This document shows, one piece after another, positions 34,160 through 45,247 of a DNA stretch of 64,000 nucleotides. The DNA is taken from the NCBI GenBank assembly GCA_039881045.1, contig JAYWVB010000001.1, positions 682,001 to 746,000 on the forward strand. Reading direction: 5' to 3'. A program made the translations under genes and the position numbers. The notes beneath the pieces are model-generated. The model worked only from the letters and a program-made list of their open reading frames with translations. It was not told the DNA's origin and did not search any database. How positions within the stretch are numbered: the first letter of the stretch is position 1; the number at the start of each line of letters is the position of its first letter. Source of the DNA: Chaetomium olivaceum. Its lineage: Eukaryota > Ascomycota > Sordariomycetes > Sordariales > Chaetomiaceae.

Positions 34160-35341
34160 TCAAGCCCACCACTTCCTCGACCGAGCACCACCCCTCCCCC
34201 CAACCCCACGCCTCTGTCCACCACCTACACCCACACCCACGCCCACACCCACACCAGCACCACCGCCAACGCCGACCCCAACACCCACACCCACACCGCT
34301 CCCCTCACCCCCATCCCCAGCACCCTCCTGAAAAACCCTAACCCCCCTAACCAACCAATACGCATCCGCAAACACCTCCGGATTCCCGCCCACAAACTCC
34401 TCACACGTCGGCGCCAGCGCCGCACACGCCCGGTCCGTATCCCACACCCGCCCCGCCCAGTCACCACAGAAGGTGGTATCAAAGACCAGGTTGTGGTCCG
34501 CAAAGTGCTGCGATAGGGGGCACCCGCCTCCAATACCGGAGCCGGTGAAGACGGCGAGGGGGGTGCCGAAGGTTGAGGGGTCTGGTGATTGTGCTGAGGA
34601 GTTGGAGGAGGAGTTGGATGGGTTGGAGGAGTTGGAAGAAGGGGTGATGGCGAGCTGGGAGGCGATGGCGCTGCCGCGCGGGAAGAACCACACCTTCATC
34701 GCGGCGTCGGTCCACTCCAGCGCGTAGATGCCACCGCCCGCGGCATTGAACCCGGGCCCAAAATTATCCGCGGCGCGCGTGCTCTGCGTGCAGCCCGAAG
34801 TGCCTTGGCAGTCGGGCGACACCAGCTTGGTCCCCGCGAGCGAGCCCGCGTTGGAGACGGAGCACCCGGGCCCCGTGTGCAGCGTCACGGCGTTGGACCG
34901 CTGGCTGTTGACGCCCTCGATAATGTCGATCTCCCCCGAGTTGGGCCAGTCTGGGCCGAACATCCAGAAGGCTGGCCAGATGCCGCACGAGCTCGATCCG
35001 GCGGCGCCCGCGGGCATGTGCGCGATGTCGGCGATGAAGAGGCCCTTGGTGTAGGCCTTTTTGGAGGTCACCCGGACTGAGGGGCGGCCGGTGGTGGTGG
35101 TGTTGGTGTAGTCGACGCCGAGGTAGACGCCACTGTCCGCGTAGCCTGCGAGACCGTCCCGGCTTGCTGTGGCCGCGTCGACGTATTTGACAAAGCCGTG
35201 CGTGGGATCTGGCGCCGTGAAGAAGTCAAACTGGGTAAAGAAGTTGCTCGCGTCGAAGGTGTCGACTACGTTGTATGAGGCTGCTTGGACTGAGCTTGCC
35301 GTGAGCGCCAGGCTGGCGAGTCTGAATGTTGGTCGAACCAT
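34160..35341 (-). CDS. Secreted GH16 endo-beta-1,3(4)-glucanase
   Basis: A glycoside hydrolase family 16 enzyme acting on beta-1,3/1,4-glucans (laminarin-type substrates or cell wall). The start is the ATG at 35341, giving a signal peptide MVRPTFRLASLALTASSVQA and 393 residues; an upstream in-frame start would spoil the signal peptide. The active-site motif ExDxxE is present in GEIDIIEGV (nucleophile Glu137, Asp139, acid/base Glu142). IWPAFWMFGPDWP precedes it, and ALEWTDAAMKVWFF and FCGDWAGRVW follow. A Ser/Asn-rich insert with several NSS sequons lies near residues 240-265. The C-terminus is an unusual Gly-Val repeat ending RSRKWWA. Single exon; no carbohydrate-binding module. Confidence 0.9.
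   Translation of the reverse strand: MVRPTFRLASLALTASSVQAASYNVVDTFDASNFFTQFDFFTAPDPTHGFVKYVDAATASRDGLAGYADSGVYLGVDYTNTTTTGRPSVRVTSKKAYTKGLFIADIAHMPAGAAGSSSCGIWPAFWMFGPDWPNSGEIDIIEGVNSQRSNAVTLHTGPGCSVSNAGSLAGTKLVSPDCQGTSGCTQSTRAADNFGPGFNAAGGGIYALEWTDAAMKVWFFPRGSAIASQLAITPSSNSSNPSNSSSNSSAQSPDPSTFGTPLAVFTGSGIGGGCPLSQHFADHNLVFDTTFCGDWAGRVWDTDRACAALAPTCEEFVGGNPEVFADAYWLVRGVRVFQEGAGDGGEGSGVGVGVGVGVGGGAGVGVGVGVGVGGGQRRGVGGRGGARSRKWWA
34212..34310 (-). repeat. Coding minisatellite: Gly-Val repeats at GH16 C-terminus
   Basis: GGTGTGGGTGTG-type hexamers encode GVGVGV blocks, interrupted by GGGAGV, then repeated. The length is likely to vary between strains. Such tails can act as flexible linkers or wall anchors; that is inference. 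Confidence 0.8.
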
Positions 35342-37302
35342 TTTCCTTATCGAATATGTTGTTTCTCTGTCTCCTGCACCCAAAACTAGCCCTAGCTGAG
35401 AGACCTGCTCCCTGATTTTGAAGATATAATGAGTGGGTGGAAGTTAGTTGGCTGCCCCTGGCAGGTGTGTGATAAAGACCACAAACAGAGACCGTATTCC
35501 AAGAGAGCCGTTGTCGATCCAAGAAGTTGGTAGTTTTCTGAGTATGCCAACTAGAAAGCAGTATGGGTTTTTAAATCCCCCAAAGGCGTCGCACTGTTGA
35601 ACTAGTGTGTTGTGTATAGCTTGATCTATTGTTGATAGATAACCGCTAACAATAGCAACGGGCAGCCAAGTGTCAATAGGGAGCGTTGGCCTTTGAATAA
35701 CCAACTCGGAAATCCACGACCCAGCGGGAGAAATAAATAAACGAGGTAAAATGCTACAACCGCATAAGGAGAGACGACTGTAGCCAGAACCGTGAACAGA
35801 ATAAAGGACAGCAAGGAATGCGGATGACAAGCAAACACAGGAGAACGCAGGAATAGGTTCATGAAATAGATTAGGGCCGATACAGCACACCTGGAAGCGG
35901 GTTCGGACACAGGGCCGACAAGCGCGCGTTCCGTTGCCCAGGGGCCGCCAAGTGGAAGCTATTCGCCTCGAGACATGATTCGGCCGATGGACTGGTTCAT
36001 GGGTGGCAACGGAAACAGCTTGGGGACTGTGGACGTCCAGTGTCCAATCCAGCGAAGTGGGTAAAGCATGGGAAGGTCCATGTCGAAAAAAGAGAAACGA
36101 AACACTGGCGGCTGTCCCGTTAATGGCGGTATAGGCCTGGGGAGAATGTGTTTGGTGACGGGAACGGTCAAGAATGTTAGTTCAGACTCTTGTCAGGGAC
36201 GGATGCCATCCTGGGTTCGTTCGTGAGTGTTGGGATGGGATTCGCCCTCCGAAAATGGAAACTTTGGTTCAGACCCAGAACATGGGATGCAGGTGAACGC
36301 ACGCCATCCAGTCCGCTTGCCATGGTTTTGTGTTTTGAGACAACTCTGCAACCAAGCACCCAGGTACTTCAGGCGACGGGTTCTTTAACGTTGTTGCAGA
36401 TGCAAGAAGCGAAAGCCAATCGACTGGTTCCGGCGTGCAGAAGACTGTGGACTGAGTGGGTCTTGGCAGTCGAGCCCACAGCAGCCACGCTGCGTGGGGG
36501 TGTCATTGGGGTGCGACACGCCTGTGATGTGGTCTGTGCTTGACTGAACAAACGCAGCTCTTCCTCAACATCTAGGTTGATTTGATGATGCTCAAATATT
36601 AGAATTTTTTTTAAGAATCGTTCTTTCCATTATCTGCCAGAAACCACAGTGCTTCCCACTAAAGAATCACACTCTTGTCTCTGGTTCAGACCAACTATCC
36701 ATGCCAGCCCAATTTCTTGAAGTTCCTCAAGTTCAACTTGTAGAATCAAGCCCACATCACCAATGTTACTGAATTGTGAAACTGTCTAAAACAGACGGAC
36801 TTGGACCAAATCTCACAAAATAGCTCATAAATTGCTGTCGTTTCAGGCCGGCACACAGACCCGATCCATAAACACAGAACGTATCGTTTGTACCCCCTCA
36901 GATCATTCACCATTCACCGTCCCACCAAAAGTCCGTAACAGCTTTCCCCCTTGTGTCCCTGTCCCGAAAACAGAGGTCATTCACTACTAATAGGAATAGA
37001 CAGTACTCCATACAATGCACCTCTTAAAGTCTAGTAATCCACCCCGTCCCGCCACTCCAAAACCGCTTGAGCAAATATGAACATGTGAAAGTAACGTTTT
37101 TCGTTTGGCCAACAGCTTCCGATTCCTGCTCGGGTTGTAGGTGCCGGGTGTTCCCAGAATCGGCTTCTGATCTTGCTGACACTGAGCGGGGCCAACATTT
37201 GCCTGTTTCCGCCCCCCTAGCTGAGGCGAGGCAAAGCCACGGTAAAAGGCCATGCCACCGCTTAGTGTAGCGTTCCACCCTCGGTAACTGACATTTGGCG
37301 TC
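35342..37302. other. Intergenic region between GH16 and GT34 genes
   Basis: About 2 kb upstream of the GH16 gene and downstream of the GT34 gene. Relatively AT-rich around 36560-36870. No ORF with recognisable domains and no RNA gene seen. Confidence 0.45.
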
Positions 37303-38784
37303 CTACAGCTTCACTTTCTTCCCCGTAATCTTGAACCAGAGCACGGCCACCAAGTCCTCCTTGAACCGCTCCCACGGGTTGCGGTTCAGGTAGTAGCTGA
37401 GCTCGCGGAAGTTGTACATCTCCCCCAGCAGTCGCGTCCCCACTCACAGCCGGCCATGTTGACGAGGAAGTCCCGGTCTTTCTGATCGTAGTGGATGCGT
37501 GAGTCGTTCCCGTTGTCGGCGCACGCCCCGCTGGGGAAGCTGTTGATCATGCGCTGCGGCAGGAAGGCAGTGTGCTTCCGGACCCACGGCTGCGAGATGT
37601 ACAGCTGTTCCAGCGCGTCCTGTTCCTTGTGCGCCCACTCCATGTGTTTCTGCTCGTAGGCCACGGGGTCCCACCAGACGTCTAGCAGCCGGTCGGCCCA
37701 CACGCCTCGGCGGACAAAGAAGGAGCCTAGGTTGAAGCCGGAACAATCCTGCGACAGCATGAGGTTGACCGAGCCGGACTTCCCGTCGCCGATGGGACTT
37801 TGCGACTCGGCATCGAGATATGCCTCGGTAAAGGGGTGTGTAATGTTGAGGGGGTTGTATTCGTTAATGTCTCGGTAGACGTGCTTCTCGATGTTGTTGA
37901 AGATGTGGTCCTGCAGTGAGTACGAGGGTTCCATCACAAACGTGTTGAGGTCGAGCCACCAAAACCTAAAAGGGGGGTTAGATAGAGACGGGGGGATGCA
38001 AATTGTTGGCAACGTACCACTCGGCCTTTGGGTACTTCCTCATGGCTGTTCGGACAAAATCGACCTTCTCCCAGCTCTCCCGCCATTCGTGCGCATAGCG
38101 CTTCTTGGTGCTCATGTCGACGATCTCGAGCTCGTACCCCCAACGGGCAGCGTATCTCTTCTTGTTCCGCACCGAGTCTCGTTCGATCGCCCATTCTCGC
38201 GCACCTTTCCAGTCCATCACGCCACCTCCGACATTAGCCCCGAGTATTATGACGAACTTTTGGCCGCCCCCAAACCAGGACGATCTCCGCCAATGGTATA
38301 CCAAAGCTGTACCGTGTTAGCCCGTTGTTGTCCGGTATGCGGCGGGTTGTGGCGGCGACTCACGACTGTTGTAGAATATAATGATGGAGAGTATGAACAT
38401 GAGCAGGATAAGCAGTCTGATTTTCATCTTCCTGCCCATGCGCGACATGATTCCTCTGACCCGCCCGAGTAGGGGCACGTTGTGAACCGACCACCTGCCC
38501 CGCCCCGGCTTCTCCTTATCGCCATAGTACGGATTCGAACCGAAGCGCGGCAGGCTGCTCGAGATGCGGCGCATGTGTCGGCCGAAAAAGCTCTGGTTCT
38601 TGGTCGAAAACGAAGGGTATCCGGGGCCGCTGCCCTTCTTTAACCTCGATGATTCCCACATAGCCGGTGTGCCGCTCGATCCTGGGTATGCTCTCGTCGG
38701 ACTCGATCGACCGCTCGCGATGTTGAGACCGGGACTTGCCCAGCCGCCGCCGGGGACGGGGGACGGACTGCGTGACAAAGACAT
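37303..38784 (-). CDS. MNN10: Golgi alpha-1,6-mannosyltransferase, MNN10/GMA12 family GT34 (frame break)
   Basis: A type II Golgi glycosyltransferase, likely a subunit of the mannan polymerase. Three exons: 38784..38364, 38306..38018 and 37965..37303. A cytosolic Ser/Pro-rich N-terminus leads to a membrane anchor at about residues 120-138 (IRLLILLMFILSIIIFY). The catalytic domain includes KFVIILGANVGGG, RYAARWGYELEIVD, the WWLDLNTFVM segment where family members carry the metal-binding acid, QDCSGFNLGSFFVRRG, EQDALEQLY and NMAGCEWGRDCWG. After CWG one G is missing from the five-G run at 37422-37426 (plus strand). With it the protein continues EMYNFRELSYYLNRNPWERF and ends KITGKKVKL at a TAG, 457 residues. 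The symbol is by family; GMA12-type galactosyltransferase activity cannot be excluded. Confidence 0.87.
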
Positions 38785-41700
38785 TGGAGTATTTGGCGTG
38801 CCTGGATAACCGAATACGAAAAAATGGTCGTGTCAGTCCAAACATGCGTACGAAGTACCAACCACCCACCCCGCTAACCATGCAAGCACCCGAGGGTACA
38901 CTACGGTACCAAGTCACACGGGCCCGGCCGAGGAGGAGAGCGGAGAGACAACGTACCTGGAATAGGCGAGAGGGGACCCAGAGGCCGATGGGGCTGAACC
39001 CCCAGATATTGGCAATCGTCCAATTGGAGGGTGGACGGGGGTGCTGTGGCCGACGACCGCCTCCGGTGCTGACTTCGCACCGGACGGTCGCTGAACGACG
39101 TCGTCGCACCGCCGAAGCTGAAGAACGCCAGGTTGCAGGTATTGGGCCCCTGCTGGCTGGAATGCCACTGGGGAGACGGAACGGTGGGCGCTGGAAACCG
39201 ATAACCGGGCTATTGATTTCGGCCGGAGTGGATGCTACCGCGCCGAGGACGGAATGCAAAAGAGAGACGGGTTCGGGTCACCGGGCCTGTGGACTGGTTC
39301 GTGGCCAGTTGTGCAGCATCACCGATAACGGGAGTGGGTCGAAGAAAAAGAGCAGTACTTTCAATCAACTGTGTTCTTCAAACTCGATCTCCACTTTGTG
39401 ATTAGGTGGTGCAGTGAGATGGGAGCGACAAAGAGGAGTTAGGCGTGTTTGCAACACAATATCAGTCGTGATTAGGGACGAAGTATGGGAAAAAGGTTGG
39501 GTAATACAATAATCTCCGTAGTTATCATGGATGGAACCTCTCGATTTGAACCGAACTCGACATTTTCCCGCCAAGACTTTGCAAATCCCTTGATTTCCAG
39601 GTTTGGTCCTGACAAGGTTCTCATTTCTGAGTTTGGCAATGCATTCCCGCCTGCCGAATACTACCTTGCTAGATGGGGAGTGACTGTGCCGCTGCGGAAA
39701 AATGGAGTCCCGACCTTTCATGGCCGTCTTTTCCAATTTCATTCTTTGAGAGTGGTTATTCTCTTCTTGCTCGATAGGATTGGCAAACGCAAAAGAGCGG
39801 GCTTCCTATGTGCAACGACGCGTGCACGCTGACGCGGATCATCCAATCTGAAGGAGGCCCGTGCATGGTATACCTGTGTAATGTGTACAGATGGATGTCT
39901 GATGAGGCATGGTGCATGGTATACCTGTGTAATGTGTACAGATGGATGTCTGATGAGGCATGGTAACGTGCAACGGCCTGTGCTGGCCCAGACACCTCAT
40001 CTTATTCTGTAGTTGGGTCTGATATGCGCCTTTGAACTAACATAGAAACCAGTTGTTAAGGCTCCCTCCCTGCCGTCACTGTACTCAACCGGAGGCGACC
40101 TCATGGCAAATTGCTGACAGTGGTGTGCCTTCTGGGCAGTGGACCCCTAAATGTTGCATCCACAGTCTGTCCGTAGCCCTACGGCTTGTTACAGTTGTTT
40201 CTTTCTTTCTTTTCTTCCTCTGCCCTCTCTCCCCGCCCTCAACCACCCCCAACTCCCTTCATGAGAAGGTTGCTTTGTGGGAGCAAGGCGTCCAACTTTC
40301 GATTTCGTTGAAGGCGACAAACGCTGGGAACTAAACTAATCGCAAGCAAGCTTCCTGATACGGGGGCCGTTGGAATCCTTTTGCTTGAGCTCTCCTCCCT
40401 TTTAAAGAATAATCGAGAAATAAGAAATTTAGGTTATTAGCTGACGTCCAAAAGGGCGTAGGAAGAACCAAAAACTCAAGCCATACTTTATTCGCTATGA
40501 AGAAGGGATTTCCAAGTGTCACAGGCGCATGGACGTTGGCCCTTGAAGAAGCTTGGCAGCTTCCCTTGGCAAGATCTGGATGGCTTGGCAATCTTGGTTT
40601 CGTCGTGCGTTCAGGCAAGCTCCATTGGACATTCCAACAACAAAACCGTCAACACACACGGGCCCATTCAGTACCGCAGAGAACAGTTTTCGAGAATTTC
40701 ACCAACCTGGAAGTGATCCATGGAGCGGTATCCACTTCTCTTCTCCTGAGCCCTTCCAGGTTGGCCCACCCACGTCATGTTTGGACTGTGCACATAAGCT
40801 CTAGTCGTCGTCAGAGAAGATACGTGACTGATGTAGAATTAATGTATGAGTTATAGATCCGGGAGCGTTGGAGGATGAGAGGATGCGTTCCCATGGGAGG
40901 AAACCCAAGCGCCAGACACCTCGCTTCAGGCTGCTGGCGGTTCGGAGCCGCTGTGGTGGGTCTCCTGGTGGACCGAGCCGGCCCGGCAAACACTTGGCAT
41001 CCGGGGATGCTGTGGGTCAGAGATTCAAACCCACGACCGAGTTTCTCAAGATTTAGCAGACGGTTGTGGAATGCGCCTTTTTCAAAATCCGCACGTGGTA
41101 GGCATCTGAGGCTTCGCCCAACCTTTGACCGAAAAAACCTAGTAAAAAAGTGAAGCAAGAGATGGCGTGTTTGGGATTCAAGCAAGCGAGGAGTCAAACC
41201 CGTCAAACCCGTCAAACCCAGGTGACGATTGGCCGGCCGCTGATTTGCGCAATCCGCGACAAGGAGCCAATCAGCATGTGGGATAAAACTCCGGGCGGTT
41301 CGCGGCGGCCAATCTGTCAACACCAAGCGACCACAAAGCGCTTATTCCACACAAAGAGCCCCGCTCCATCAAACGAGGGGCGTTCTCGTCGTCCACAGAG
41401 AGCGCGCAGCTTGACGACGAGCCCTGCGATCGGGGACAAGGGCAGGCGCAGAGTTGGAACCGGTTAAGCACTTCCCGCGCAGCGATTGGCGACGGCGGCT
41501 GTCAAACCCTGAAGTCGGGCCATGGAGCTATTGGAGAGTCATATTGGGCTAGAGGCGGAATGGAGGCCGCAGAAGCGATGGATGCAAGGTACAACCGGAC
41601 GGGTAGGGAATCTAGGATGCGAGGAGCCATGCCACGCGACACGCTGTCAAGCCCCCTTCGCTGGAGGGTGTAGTCATGACATGCCTTGTGCCTGGTTGGA

Positions 41701-42082
41701 TTTTTGAACCTTCCTCTTGTTTTCATCTCGACACCTTGCCATTGTTCTTCCCCTTCGACCTTCATTCATCTCTTATTGTTGTGACCCATTTGGGCCTGTT
41801 CGTTTCTTGCCACGCACCAAAGGCAGCGCCTTAGTCTGGCACCCGCCTCTTTCTTTCCACATCCTTTAATCACAACCAAGACATTCTAATGCTCGTTTGG
41901 GACTCGGGCACGTGTTAGAGGCCATTGTTTGAGAAGTCATACCTACTACTCACACTCTCTCGCTCTTGTATACGATGAACACATGACTACCAATACCCAT
42001 CTACAACAACTTCGATAAGCAAGAGCAAACACAACAACAATCCTAACGAAAATCAACGATCGGCAACAAACATCAAAGAAAA
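38785..42082. promoter_or_regulatory. Long divergent intergenic region (3.3 kb)
   Basis: Lies between the divergent GT34 and membrane-protein genes. Contents seen: a perfect 51-bp tandem duplication (separate entry), three copies of GTCAAACCC near 41195-41221, and a pyrimidine-rich leader with CAACAA repeats before 42083. No ORF here shows conserved domains. Confidence 0.45.
39861..39962. repeat. Perfect 51-bp tandem duplication
   Basis: Two head-to-tail copies of a 51-bp unit beginning GTGCATGGTATACCTGTG and ending GATGAGGCATG, identical base for base. Not coding and not near a recognised gene. It looks recent, or is an assembly duplication. Confidence 0.93.
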
Positions 42083-45000
42083 ATGAGCGACCTACGGGCG
42101 CCCGAACTCGGTCTCAGTAGCCGGATATCTTCTAGGACCAAGGATGACTGGGAAGACTGGGAAGATGACGAGGTGTTGACGCCCATGACGACGAAAGATG
42201 GACCTTTACTCGAGACGGCACCTGGCAGTGTCGGGGACGCGAGGGGGGAGGCAGCGAGGCGCTCAGAACCACGAGCATCTCGGCGGTTTTCTGTAGTTGC
42301 CCGCCCGTCGACGCGAGGGTTGGCGAAAATCACCTCCCGCAGAAGACAAAAGGCCCAGAATGAGAAAGCTGGTATCACACTGATCACCGACATGGCCAAG
42401 TTCCAACAGCAGAAGAGGCAACAGCAGCAACAGCACATCGCCAATCATATGAGGAGCCCCGAGAACCGAGAGAGCCGGACCGGCAAGTTCGTTGACGCCG
42501 CCGCCCTGAAGGCTCTCGAGGGCGCTCCGTCTGATGACTCCATCGGCACCTTTGCCTGGCTGACGCGTCGACCAACCAAGGGCAAGAGGATCGAGAGGCT
42601 GGTTGCAGAGTCCTCTCCACAGGCCGATTTATCACCTAGCGCCAGACCCATCGTGATCGGGTTTGAGATGCCCTCCGACTCGGATGTTGTCATCAGCCCG
42701 CAGACCGCCGTTGTCGAGACTCCGATCGAGTTCCCCCGGTTTTTCAAGCCCACCAACGTTACGTCCCCGAACCAGCCCGTTTCCGCCTGGTCTCCCGATA
42801 CCGAAGATGGCGCGTCTCCAAGGATGGTGCAGCGAGGATTTGTACCTGCAGTTCCCTCGATCCCGAGTCATTACCGGGCTGCTGAGGTCTCGCCTATCAC
42901 GGCGAGTGACCACGGAGACGCCTTCTCGGCGGTTGGCGAGAGGAGGAACTACCGTGACACAGCCACCACCCCCATTTACGTCAGTGATAACGACGACGAC
43001 ATGGCTACACCGGTGACACTGTTTGAAGAAGACGGCAGCCCCAGAATCACAGAAAGAAAATCATTCAGGTACAAAGCCAGGCCACGGTCAGGCACAGGTG
43101 GGAGTGTGACATACCAGGGCTGGTGGGACCAGGTGACCTCCCCCTTCGGACCACCAACGCCACGAAGCCCTGCTTCGATTCAGACCAAGCCTGATGAGGG
43201 GCAATCGTGGTGGAAGAACCTGGATAAGAAAAAGGCTTTCTCCCCCGTGACACCCATGTCAGAGGCTGGATCCTCGAGCGGGTCGCGGAACATTCCCAGA
43301 AAACAACAGCAACCACCAGAGATTATCATCGAAGACATGTCGTCCTCGTTCCCTTCATCCTCCAGGGCGGTCCCAACGCCTCCACGACCGCAACTGCAAC
43401 CCGAATTCGAGAAGCCACGCGAGATGGCGGAGGAGGCACAGACACCGGGCGAGCAGCCACCCCCATATTCACCGCCATCCAAAAACCAAAACTCCCGTTA
43501 CCGTGCAGTTTTCCCTCCAGGGCACCCGCTCAACTCCCTGTATCCGCCTTCTCCTGGGCCAGTACCGCCAGGTCTGTCGCAAACCATGACATCCCAGGGC
43601 GCGATCGACCTCTCCGATGTCCCGTTGACACCGCCTCCGACCCAGCTGAGGCTGCCCGACCGGCCTCTGGGATCATTTGTGCCCGGCGAACATTTCACCA
43701 ACGCCGCTGGGCGTGGCCCTAGACAAAAGGTAGAGCGGCAGCGGCGTCGGCACGAGAAGGAGGATGCCGTCGCCTGGAAGGCTGGCCGGATGTGGCATGG
43801 CCGAGCCTGCTTCCCTTGCTGTGGTTGCTTCGGCAGACCCGGCCGTGAAGGGAGAAAGCGAAGACGGGTGTGCTTGGGCGTTCTCATCGCGTTTCTAATG
43901 CTGACGGCGCTGGGCGTCACCCTCGGTGTGCTCCTGTCGCGCCAAAGCGCCACTGAGGAAATCATCCCTTCGCGGTTCCTCAACCTGACCAACTTCCCGC
44001 CGATTCCCACGGGCATCTCGACGGTGATCGGCCCCGAATCCGACTCGACGACGGCGTGCGTCCAGCCACCAACGCTCTGGACCTGCGCCCTCCCCAAGGA
44101 GCAAGCCGACTCGGTTGCGCCATTCGACGCCAGCCAGCCCAGCTTCGTCATCCAGATCCAGTTCGACAATAACACCCGGCAGCTGTGGAACGTCGCAGGG
44201 GATCCTCCCCGCCCAACCCCCACCGACCCGGGCGTGTCAGTGCCGCTGCCGCTACCAAACGAGACAACGACAAAGAGGGCAACCACTGCAACCACAAACC
44301 CGCGCGCTGTCCCAATCACGGGCTTCACCTCGCTGGTCCGCCATCTGCTACGCAAACGCGACGACCCAGGCTCCAGCCTCACCCTGCGATCAGAGCCTCC
44401 ACCGCCCAGCTTCCAAGAAATGTTCTTCCTCGGCAACACCACCGACGGCGTCGTCGCGGACGACAAAGCCGGCGAGCCCACCCCCTTCTACATCAGCATG
44501 CTGCGCACCATCAACGACACCGTCGGCCCCAACACGCTCACCCGGCGCGACGACGGCGACGACAACTTCGGCCAACAAACCAACATCACCGCGGGCCAGG
44601 GCCTGCTCAACGCCTCCGACATCGCCCCCCCGCCAGCCCTCGACCGCGACGGCACGGGCGCGCCCGCCGTCCTCCTCGCCTTCCCCACCCAACAACCCCT
44701 CCGCCTGTACGACCGCGGCCTGCCGACCGAGCGCTACGGCTTCTACAGCTACTTCAACAAGACCACCTACGTGAAATCCATCGACCCGCTGCTGGGCGAC
44801 GGCAGCGAGAACGGGACAACCGTGCCCGCGGACCGCAACGGCGGCGCGCTCAAGACAGAGGCTAACTTCCTGGTCACCTGGCTGTCGGTGCGGTACAAAG
44901 TCGAGATCTGGACGCGGCTGGAGAACACCACGCGGCTGACGGGGGGTGGGAATACCAACGACAACAGCACGCAGCCGGGGTCGTTCCCGTACCCCGTGAC

Positions 45001-45247
45001 GGTCACGATGGATACGCACGGCGGGGAGCGCGGGCGCAAGTTTGCGTTTGTAAGGGGGGTGGATGACAGGCAGAGGATTGTGCTGAATGATGCGCGGTTT
45101 GTGCTGAATCGCATGAATACGACGGGGGATCTGATCAATGGGGCGGGGGAGTTTAATCCGAGTTTTGGGGGCATGGATGGTGGCACTGGGGGGTGTAAGT
45201 GCGAGTATCGGAACTGGGTGGCGGTTAATGGCGGGAGGAAGAGCTGA
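42083..45247 (+). CDS. Single-pass membrane glycoprotein, function unknown
   Basis: A single-exon protein of 1054 residues. Residues 1 to about 590 are disordered, Ser/Pro-rich and cytosolic by topology, with an acidic WEDWEDDE start and many proline motifs (EQPPPYSPP contains a PPxY). A Cys-rich juxtamembrane patch (ACFPCCGCFG) and basic stop precede one membrane segment at about 596-619 (VCLGVLIAFLMLTALGVTLG). The roughly 430-residue C-terminal part is extracellular or lumenal, with several N-glycosylation sequons and conserved-looking stretches (LRLYDRGLPTERYGFYSYF, FLVTWLSVRYKVEIWTRL). The N-terminal PPxY could recruit a Rsp5-type ubiquitin ligase, which is inference. From memory, homologues are often labelled glycoprotease family protein, but no such domain is present; the true glycoprotease-fold gene is the next one downstream. 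Confidence 0.75.
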   Translation: MSDLRAPELGLSSRISSRTKDDWEDWEDDEVLTPMTTKDGPLLETAPGSVGDARGEAARRSEPRASRRFSVVARPSTRGLAKITSRRRQKAQNEKAGITLITDMAKFQQQKRQQQQQHIANHMRSPENRESRTGKFVDAAALKALEGAPSDDSIGTFAWLTRRPTKGKRIERLVAESSPQADLSPSARPIVIGFEMPSDSDVVISPQTAVVETPIEFPRFFKPTNVTSPNQPVSAWSPDTEDGASPRMVQRGFVPAVPSIPSHYRAAEVSPITASDHGDAFSAVGERRNYRDTATTPIYVSDNDDDMATPVTLFEEDGSPRITERKSFRYKARPRSGTGGSVTYQGWWDQVTSPFGPPTPRSPASIQTKPDEGQSWWKNLDKKKAFSPVTPMSEAGSSSGSRNIPRKQQQPPEIIIEDMSSSFPSSSRAVPTPPRPQLQPEFEKPREMAEEAQTPGEQPPPYSPPSKNQNSRYRAVFPPGHPLNSLYPPSPGPVPPGLSQTMTSQGAIDLSDVPLTPPPTQLRLPDRPLGSFVPGEHFTNAAGRGPRQKVERQRRRHEKEDAVAWKAGRMWHGRACFPCCGCFGRPGREGRKRRRVCLGVLIAFLMLTALGVTLGVLLSRQSATEEIIPSRFLNLTNFPPIPTGISTVIGPESDSTTACVQPPTLWTCALPKEQADSVAPFDASQPSFVIQIQFDNNTRQLWNVAGDPPRPTPTDPGVSVPLPLPNETTTKRATTATTNPRAVPITGFTSLVRHLLRKRDDPGSSLTLRSEPPPPSFQEMFFLGNTTDGVVADDKAGEPTPFYISMLRTINDTVGPNTLTRRDDGDDNFGQQTNITAGQGLLNASDIAPPPALDRDGTGAPAVLLAFPTQQPLRLYDRGLPTERYGFYSYFNKTTYVKSIDPLLGDGSENGTTVPADRNGGALKTEANFLVTWLSVRYKVEIWTRLENTTRLTGGGNTNDNSTQPGSFPYPVTVTMDTHGGERGRKFAFVRGVDDRQRIVLNDARFVLNRMNTTGDLINGAGEFNPSFGGMDGGTGGCKCEYRNWVAVNGGRKS

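Noticed and set aside
33976..34224. Minus-strand frame with hydrophobic C-terminus (ALRVVMVSLAGYV) as a possible GPI-anchor end for the GH16 enzyme
   Set aside because: It would need a shift in the opposite direction from the other breaks, or an extra intron; not supported enough to join.
38517..38540. tRNA B-box-like sequence CGGTTCGAATCCG on the minus strand
   Set aside because: It lies within the coding exon of the GT34 gene (RFGSNPYYG) and there is no A box or cloverleaf around it.
40985..41065. Possible tRNA or tRNA-derived element on the minus strand (GGGTTTGAATC with a CTGCTAA loop)
   Set aside because: No paired acceptor or T stem can be formed and no D arm is found; too weak even for a pseudogene call.
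43498..44481. 327-codon antisense ORF over the membrane glycoprotein gene
   Set aside because: Antisense shadow; the sense frame is uninterrupted for 1054 codons.
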